Part shown: positions 13,478 to 18,180 of the stretch, one piece after another | Position numbering within the stretch: position 1 is the first letter of the stretch | How the letters are laid out: each line of letters opens with the position of its first letter | Origin: CBDTYW01 sp965364735 | GTDB taxonomy: Bacteria > Actinomycetota > Nitriliruptoria > Nitriliruptorales > Nitriliruptoraceae | DNA: 18,180 nt | Assembly: GCA_965364735.1 (NCBI GenBank) | Contig: CBDTYW010000045.1 | Location: 1-18,180 of the forward strand | Direction: 5' to 3' | The notes under the pieces: generated by a model | The model's input: only the letters and a program-made list of their open reading frames with translations | Databases searched by the model: none | Told to the model about the DNA's origin: nothing | Translations under genes and position numbers: made by a program

Positions 13478-13528
13478 CCCGCACCTCCAGCTGAGCAGCA
13501 CCCACACACCCTCACCTGAGGAGTCGAG

Positions 13529-15460
13529 ATGGCAGCGACCACGACCGTCGCACCCCGCACAGGGATCTTCTCCCGCCCCACCGCCGAGACCGGCGTGGGC
13601 TCGTGGTTCACCACCGTGGACCACAAGAAGATCGGGATCATGTACGCCGCCACGGCGATCGTGTTCTTCGTCATCGGTGGCCTCGAGGCCACGTTGATCC
13701 GGACGCAGCTGTTCAACGCTGAGGGCAACTTCCTGACGGAAGAGGTCTACAACCAGATGTTCACCATGCATGGCATCACCATGGTGTTCCTGGTGGGCAT
13801 GCCGCTCGCAGCGGCCTTCTTCAACTACCTGATCCCGCTCCAGATCGGCGCGCGCGACGTCGCGTTCCCGCGTCTGAACGCCTTCTCCTACTGGGTCTAC
13901 TTCTTCGGTGGCCTGTTCATCTACAGCTCGTTCTTCCTCGGTGGCGCCCCGAACGGCGGCTGGTTCGGCTACGCCCCGCTGTCGACGTCGACGCCGGGCA
14001 ACAACATGGCGTTCTACGCCATCGGCCTGCAGATCCTCGGCGTCGGCTCGCTCGCCTCGGCCGTCAACTTCATCGTCACGATCCTCAACATGCGCGCACC
14101 GGGCATGACCCTGATGCGCATGCCGATCTTCATCTGGACCGCGCTGGTCACCAGCTTCCTGATGCTCTTCGCGATGCCCATCATCGCGGTCGCGCTCTTC
14201 GAGCTGCAGTTCGACGTGATCTTCGGCACCCAGTTCTTCCAGGCGGCCACCGGCGGTGACCCGATCCTCTGGCAGCACCTCTTCTGGCTCTTCGGTCACC
14301 CTGAGGTCTACATCCTGATCCTGCCTGGAATGGGCGTCGTCAGCGAGGTCCTGCCGACCTTCTCCCGCAAGCCGCTCTTCGGCTACTCCGCGATGGCCTT
14401 CGCCACCGCCGCCATCGGCTTCATGGGCTTCGGCGTCTGGGCCCACCACATGTTCACCGCGGGCCTCGGCCCCGTCGCGAACTCCGCGTTCTCGCTCTCG
14501 ACGATGTTCATCGCGGTCCCGACCGGCGTGAAGATCTTCAACTGGGTGTTCACGATGTGGGGCGGCAAGATCGTCCTCAACACCGCGATGCTCTTCTCCG
14601 TCGCCTTCATCGCGATGTTCACCATCGGCGGTCTCTCCGGTGTGACCCACGCGATCGTTCCGCACGACACGCAGCAGACCGACACCTACTACGTCGTGGC
14701 GCACTTCCACTACGTGCTCTTCGGTGGCCTGCTGTTCGGCCTGATGTCCGGCTTCTACTACTACTGGCCCAAGGTCTTCGGGAAGCTCCTCGACGAGAAG
14801 CTCGGCAAGATCCACTTCTGGCTCTGGCTCATCGGCTTCAACCTCGCGTTTGGCCCCATGCACCTCTCCGGCCTCCTCGGACAGCCGCGTCGCACCGCAG
14901 TCCTGCCGGCGGAGCTCGGCGACTCGGTCCTGCTGTGGAACCGCCTGTCGACCGTCGGCACGTACTTCATCATCGCCTCGATGCTCGTCTTCTTCGTCAA
15001 CATCGCCAAGACGAAGGCGTCCAAGGAGAAGGCGCCGCTCGACCCGTGGGACGCTCGCACCATCGAGTGGATGACCGACTCCCCGCCCAAGCCGCACAAC
15101 TTCGACGTCATCCCGACGATCACGAGCCGCGACGAGTTCTGGCACCGCAAGTACGCCGAGGACGCCGAAGGTCGCGCGATCCCGATCCCGGCTGGCGGTT
15201 CCGCTGACGCCGGGATCCACCCGGCCTCCGTCGACGGTGGCGACCACGACGGTGGCGACCACGGCGGCGATGACCATGGGCACGACGAGATCCACATGCC
15301 CGACCCGTCGTACTGGCCGCTCGTCATGACGGCTGGCATGCCGATCGCCGGCTACGGCCTGGTCTACAAGGCGGCCCCCGTCGTCGCGTTCGGCATCATC
15401 TGGATGATCCTCGGCACCATCGCCTGGATCAACGAGCCGGACGCCGAGGGCGACCACTGA
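13529..15460 (+). CDS. ctaD: Cytochrome c oxidase subunit I, A1 type, with C-terminal two-helix extension
   Basis: The 643-residue catalytic subunit reduces O2 to water and pumps protons. Heme a ligands are His81 and His394. The heme a3 ligand is His392 (VAHFHYV). CuB ligands are His257, His306 and His307, with Tyr261 for the His-Tyr crosslink. Glu259 in GHPEVY marks family A1. D-channel Asp110 and Asn99 and K-channel Lys335 are present. After the core (to about 545) come a linker rich in Asp, Gly and His (569-589) and two further helices (about 595-613 and 617-634). In Bacillus-type caa3 oxidases the same two helices are moved from subunit III to subunit I, which fits the 5-helix subunit III here. 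GAGGAG (13518-13523) precedes the ATG. Confidence 0.96.
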   Translation: MAATTTVAPRTGIFSRPTAETGVGSWFTTVDHKKIGIMYAATAIVFFVIGGLEATLIRTQLFNAEGNFLTEEVYNQMFTMHGITMVFLVGMPLAAAFFNYLIPLQIGARDVAFPRLNAFSYWVYFFGGLFIYSSFFLGGAPNGGWFGYAPLSTSTPGNNMAFYAIGLQILGVGSLASAVNFIVTILNMRAPGMTLMRMPIFIWTALVTSFLMLFAMPIIAVALFELQFDVIFGTQFFQAATGGDPILWQHLFWLFGHPEVYILILPGMGVVSEVLPTFSRKPLFGYSAMAFATAAIGFMGFGVWAHHMFTAGLGPVANSAFSLSTMFIAVPTGVKIFNWVFTMWGGKIVLNTAMLFSVAFIAMFTIGGLSGVTHAIVPHDTQQTDTYYVVAHFHYVLFGGLLFGLMSGFYYYWPKVFGKLLDEKLGKIHFWLWLIGFNLAFGPMHLSGLLGQPRRTAVLPAELGDSVLLWNRLSTVGTYFIIASMLVFFVNIAKTKASKEKAPLDPWDARTIEWMTDSPPKPHNFDVIPTITSRDEFWHRKYAEDAEGRAIPIPAGGSADAGIHPASVDGGDHDGGDHGGDDHGHDEIHMPDPSYWPLVMTAGMPIAGYGLVYKAAPVVAFGIIWMILGTIAWINEPDAEGDH

Positions 15461-15496
15461 GCCGTTTCGGCACCACGACCCACACACAATGACGCG

Positions 15497-15510
15497 GCGG
15501 CTCCGGCCGC
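15497..15510 (+). promoter_or_regulatory. Short hairpin with TCCG tetraloop before the coxC ribosome site
   Basis: GCGGC and GCCGC pair perfectly around a TCCG loop closed by C-G. This matches the UNCG class of very stable RNA tetraloops. It lies between coxA and coxC, 6 bases before the AGAGGAAG ribosome site (15517-15524). It could influence processing or the subunit ratio; chance is also possible in GC-rich DNA. Confidence 0.35.
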
Positions 15511-15528
15511 ACGATCAGAGGAAGCACG

Positions 15529-16110
15529 ATGTCCGTCCCGATCGAGGAGACCACCCTCGGCATCGACAACCGCAAGTTCGGTATGTGGGTGTTCCTGGGC
15601 TCCGAGTTCTTGTTCTTCGGGGCGTTCATCGCCACGTACCTGCTGTACTTCGAGCGGACCGACGGATTCGTCGGCGTCGAGCTCTTCGACATCCCGTTCA
15701 CGTCGGTCAGCTCGTTCATCCTGCTGATGAGCTCGCTCACGATGGTGCTCGGGCACAACGCCCACGTGAAGGGCGACATGCGTCGCATGCGCCTGTGGAT
15801 CCTCGCGACGGCCTTCCAGGGGATGCTGTTCGTCGGCGGCCAGGTCTACGAGTTCTACACGTTCAACATCGAGGGCCTCGGTCTCACGACGAGCCCGTTC
15901 TCCTCGTCCTTCTTTGTGCTGACGGGCTTCCACGGGGCGCACGTCACCGTCGGGATCCTGATCCTGCTCGCCACCTACGCGATGACCAAGACCGGCCGGA
16001 TCGGTCCGGACGATGCGATCAAGACGGAGATCGCCGGCCTCTACTGGCACTTCGTCGACATCATCTGGGTCATCATCTTCACCGTCGTCTACCTCATCCC
16101 GGTCGGCTGA
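15529..16110 (+). CDS. ctaE: Cytochrome c oxidase subunit III, five-helix form
   Basis: A 193-residue membrane subunit that stabilises subunit I and its proton uptake. Family signatures are GSEFLFFGAF with Glu26, GFHGAHVTVG (133-142) and YWHFVDIIWV (172-181). The predicted five helices correspond to helices 3-7 of the seven-helix mitochondrial form. The missing two are represented by the C-terminal extension of subunit I. The ribosome site AGAGGAAG stands 5-6 bases before the ATG. It lies 68 bases after coxA and 41 bases before the next subunit gene, so it is part of the same unit. Confidence 0.94.
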   Translation: MSVPIEETTLGIDNRKFGMWVFLGSEFLFFGAFIATYLLYFERTDGFVGVELFDIPFTSVSSFILLMSSLTMVLGHNAHVKGDMRRMRLWILATAFQGMLFVGGQVYEFYTFNIEGLGLTTSPFSSSFFVLTGFHGAHVTVGILILLATYAMTKTGRIGPDDAIKTEIAGLYWHFVDIIWVIIFTVVYLIPVG

Positions 16111-16140
16111 CCCAGCCTCCCGAGACCGTTCCGCAACGCC

Positions 16141-16145
16141 AGGAG
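16141..16145 (+). promoter_or_regulatory. Shine-Dalgarno AGGAG fixing the GTG start of subunit IV
   Basis: AGGAG lies 6 bases before the GTG at 16152. The frame is open far upstream, within coxC, so this site is what defines the short 107-residue product. Confidence 0.75.
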
Positions 16146-16151
16146 CTGACC

Positions 16152-16475
16152 GTGGCCACTGCGACCGAAGCAGCCGTCGAGCACGACGCGCACGACGATC
16201 ACCACCCGACCAACGCGTTCTACGTGCAGGTCGCGCTGACGCTCGGGGTGCTCACCGCACTCGAGATCTCGACGTACTTCGTGGAGTTCGGCCGTGCCAC
16301 CGTTCCGCTGCTGATCATCCTCATGGCGATCAAGTTCGCGATGGTCGGGGGATACTTCATGCACCTGAAGTACGACCCGAAGGTCTACACGCGGTTCATG
16401 GGTCTGGGTCTGGGCCTCGCGCTGGTGCTCTACACGGCGGTGCTCGCCACCTTCCTCAACGTCGTCAACCCCTGA
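16152..16475 (+). CDS. Cytochrome c oxidase subunit IV (prokaryotic COX4/CyoD-like)
   Basis: A 107-residue membrane protein with three helices (about 22-43, 51-68, 84-104). The signature of small bacterial oxidase subunit IV is present: AIKFAMVGGYFMHLKYDPK (59-77). A hydrophilic N-terminus is rich in His and Asp (EHDAHDDHH, 10-18). In related oxidases this subunit aids assembly or stability of the CuB centre. It starts at GTG and was located by its AGGAG site and family similarity, since no methionine opens it. ctaG begins 7 bases after its stop. Confidence 0.88.
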   Translation: MATATEAAVEHDAHDDHHPTNAFYVQVALTLGVLTALEISTYFVEFGRATVPLLIILMAIKFAMVGGYFMHLKYDPKVYTRFMGLGLGLALVLYTAVLATFLNVVNP

Positions 16476-16482
16476 CCGCGCC

Positions 16483-17382
16483 ATGGAAACCGCCCCGTCC
16501 CCGCTCAACCTGACGGTCGCCGACTCGTCGGTCGCCTGGCAGGTGCACCTGCACCCCGACGTCCTCGTGACCGTCGCAGCGCTGCTCGTCGGCTACTTCT
16601 TCCTCATCCGCCGCTATGGCGCGGAGAAGGTCGGGCACCCCGAGGTGCCGATCGTCACCCGAGCCCAGCAGCTCAGCTTCGTGGGCGGCGTCTTCTTCCT
16701 GTGGGTGTCCTCCGGGTCGCCGCTGCACGACATCGGCGAGAACTACCTGTTCTCTGCCCACATGCTGCAGCACCTCATCCAGGGCTTCGTCGTCGCCCCG
16801 CTGCTCATCCTCGGCGTCCCGCGCTGGATGTTCCTGATGCTCCTGTCGAAGCCGCCGATCCGTCGGGCCGTCCGGGTCATCGCGAAGCCGCTCGTCGCGG
16901 GCCTCCTCTTCAACTTCGTGCTCATGTTCATCCACTGGCCGAACATGGTCGACCTGATGCTGACCAGCGAGCCGGTGCACTTCTCGCTGCACTTCGCCTT
17001 CCTCGTCTCCGGCATCTTCATGTGGCTGCCCATCTACAGCCCGGCCCCCGAGGTCGTGCACAAGATCACCCGCCCCGCAGCGATGGCGTACCTGTTCCTC
17101 ATGACGTTCCTGCCCACGGTCCCGGCCTCGTGGCTGACCTTCGGCGACAGCCTGCTCTACCCGCGCTACGGCACGTTCGAGCGTCTGTGGAACATCAGCG
17201 CGATCGACGACATGCGTGCGGCCGGCCTGCTCATGAAGACCGGCGCCGGCTTCTTCCTCTGGGGGATCATCACCGTGATGTTCTTCCGCTGGGCGAGCTC
17301 CGAGGAGGGCCGCGACGGACCTCTCCGCGAGCTCGGGCGCAATGACCACCGCATCCCGCAGGACGTGACCAGCGGCGACTGA
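16483..17382 (+). CDS. ctaG: caa3-type oxidase assembly factor CtaG
   Basis: A 299-residue multi-helix membrane protein of the caa3_CtaG family (as in Bacillus), distinct from the Cox11-type CtaG of proteobacteria. It is needed for assembly of active caa3 oxidase, probably copper delivery to CuB. Seen are about seven hydrophobic segments and the family core SAHMLQHLIQGFVVAPLLILG (91-111) with His93 and His97. FIHWPNM contains His151, and HFSLH (166-170) adds potential metal ligands. The start ATG has no clear ribosome site and is 7 bases from the subunit IV stop, so coupled translation is likely. Presence beside a caa3 oxidase is the normal context. Confidence 0.92.
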   Translation: METAPSPLNLTVADSSVAWQVHLHPDVLVTVAALLVGYFFLIRRYGAEKVGHPEVPIVTRAQQLSFVGGVFFLWVSSGSPLHDIGENYLFSAHMLQHLIQGFVVAPLLILGVPRWMFLMLLSKPPIRRAVRVIAKPLVAGLLFNFVLMFIHWPNMVDLMLTSEPVHFSLHFAFLVSGIFMWLPIYSPAPEVVHKITRPAAMAYLFLMTFLPTVPASWLTFGDSLLYPRYGTFERLWNISAIDDMRAAGLLMKTGAGFFLWGIITVMFFRWASSEEGRDGPLRELGRNDHRIPQDVTSGD

Positions 17383-17437
17383 CATCGCTTCGCTCCACGC
17401 ACCTCACCCTCGCTCTCACCGCACCGACGGACACGAC

Positions 17438-18145
17438 ATGACTGACCTGAAGGAACGCAACGACTTCCAGGAGCGTGCGGCCACGCCCGTGCTCATGGGT
17501 CTCGGGCTGCTCGCCGTCATCGCGGTGACCATCCTGCTGACGGCGTTCGTCCTCCTGAACGTCACGCGCGAGATCGCGCTGGTCTTCGCGAGCGTGCTTG
17601 CGGCCGGGATCCTCGGCTCGATCGCGTTGTACGCGTCGAAGGATGAGCTCACCAGCAGCCAGCGGGCCGTTGCATCGCTGCCCGCCGTCCTGCCTCTGCT
17701 CATCGGGGTCGCCGTCGCTGGCGGCCTCGGGGGGCTGGCCGACGCGGACCTGAACATCAACCGGCTGCCCATCGAGGTCGGCATTCCGTTCCCGGCCGAC
17801 AACTCCGTCACGGTCGTTGCCTCCGACTCGATCGACTTCGAGACCGAGTCGCTGACCTTCCCCTCCGGTGAGGAGGCCGTGGGCATCCTGTTCCAGAACA
17901 ACGAGGCCGGCGTCGCCCACAACGTCTGGATCGCGACGCAGAAGGGCTCGATCGGCGAGAGCCGCGCCCTCCCGAACGGTGAGCTCATCCTCGATGGCGG
18001 CGATGCCGTCACCGGCGTCTCCGAGATCGAGTACGCCTTCACGACGGCGGGCATCTCTGGTGACTTCGTCTTCTGGTGCACCGTTCACCCCAACATGGAG
18101 GGCCCGGTCACGATCGGCGAGGACCTCGAGCTCTCCGCGACCTGA
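17438..18145 (+). CDS. Membrane-anchored cupredoxin (amicyanin/plastocyanin-like)
   Basis: A 235-residue protein with three N-terminal helices (about 17-40, 45-66, 80-100) and an outer copper domain (about 110-235). The type 1 copper ligands are His161 (VAHNVWI), Cys214, His217 and Met220 in FWCTVHPNM. The Cys-x2-His-x2-Met spacing equals that of amicyanin, not plastocyanin. With three helices and no signal peptide, the N-terminus is inside and the copper domain outside, next to the CuA and cytochrome c domains of the oxidase. It could carry electrons or hold copper for assembly. The gene starts 55 bases after ctaG; only a weak GGA lies before its ATG. Confidence 0.88.
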   Translation: MTDLKERNDFQERAATPVLMGLGLLAVIAVTILLTAFVLLNVTREIALVFASVLAAGILGSIALYASKDELTSSQRAVASLPAVLPLLIGVAVAGGLGGLADADLNINRLPIEVGIPFPADNSVTVVASDSIDFETESLTFPSGEEAVGILFQNNEAGVAHNVWIATQKGSIGESRALPNGELILDGGDAVTGVSEIEYAFTTAGISGDFVFWCTVHPNMEGPVTIGEDLELSAT

Positions 18146-18155
18146 TCACACGACA

Positions 18156-18178
18156 CCACGGAACGGCGGGCCCCGTGG
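18156..18178 (+). terminator. Possible hairpin after the oxidase cluster
   Basis: CCACGG (18156-18161) pairs with CCGTGG (18173-18178) around an 11-base loop, starting 10 bases after the cupredoxin stop. The window ends at once, so a downstream tail cannot be judged. Confidence 0.35.
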
Positions 18179-18180
18179 CC

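Noticed and set aside
12293..15487. A 1064-residue minus-strand frame opposite coxB and coxA
   Set aside because: Composition is Asp/Glu/Arg/His-rich antisense of clear oxidase genes with intact cofactor ligands.

Overview
The window is GC-rich (roughly 70 %) bacterial DNA. Genes are tightly packed, often with ATGA or TGATG start/stop overlaps, and several start at GTG or TTG. Codon use, GTG starts, two apparently leaderless promoters and the gene families point to an actinobacterium. The cytochrome oxidase subunit II carries a fused cytochrome c domain (caa3 type), which mycobacteria and streptomycetes lack. This hints at a deep-branching actinobacterial class (Acidimicrobiia, Nitriliruptoria or Thermoleophilia type). 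That placement is inference.

Left part, minus strand (1-3057): a unit read right to left. It encodes an AI-2E/PerM-family membrane protein, two tandem CrcB/Fluc fluoride channel subunits, the ribosomal protein L11 methyltransferase PrmA, and the first 35 codons of a lipoprotein that runs off the window. A 300-base divergent intergenic region (3058-3357) follows. It carries five GGACAC/GTGTCC hexamers.

Middle, plus strand (3358-10132): a branched-chain amino acid/amide-type (Liv/HAAT) ABC importer operon. Its genes are a lipoprotein binding protein with a long Pro/Ser/Thr linker, LivH, a LivM-LivG fusion with two extra membrane helices between the modules, and LivF. The last gene overlaps livF by one base. 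It encodes an unusual membrane protein with a signal peptide, an outer mucin-like Pro/Thr/Ser/Glu domain, three predicted membrane helices and a cytoplasmic histone-H1-like Lys/Ala/Pro tail. This is the most novel-looking item in the window. An exact 51-bp palindromic direct repeat (two copies, 63-bp period) follows the operon.

Right part, plus strand (10310-18145): first an ABC-2 exporter pair (ATPase and permease), then a cytochrome oxidase cluster. The cluster holds coxB/ctaC with fused cytochrome c, coxA/ctaD with a His/Asp-rich linker and two added C-terminal helices, a 5-helix coxC/ctaE, a short subunit IV, the caa3 assembly factor ctaG, and a membrane-anchored cupredoxin. Together these would build a caa3-type A1 terminal oxidase. 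Its subunit II takes electrons through its own cytochrome c, CtaG serves copper assembly, and the cupredoxin is a plausible electron carrier or copper donor. The window ends 35 bases after the cupredoxin gene, in a possible terminator hairpin.
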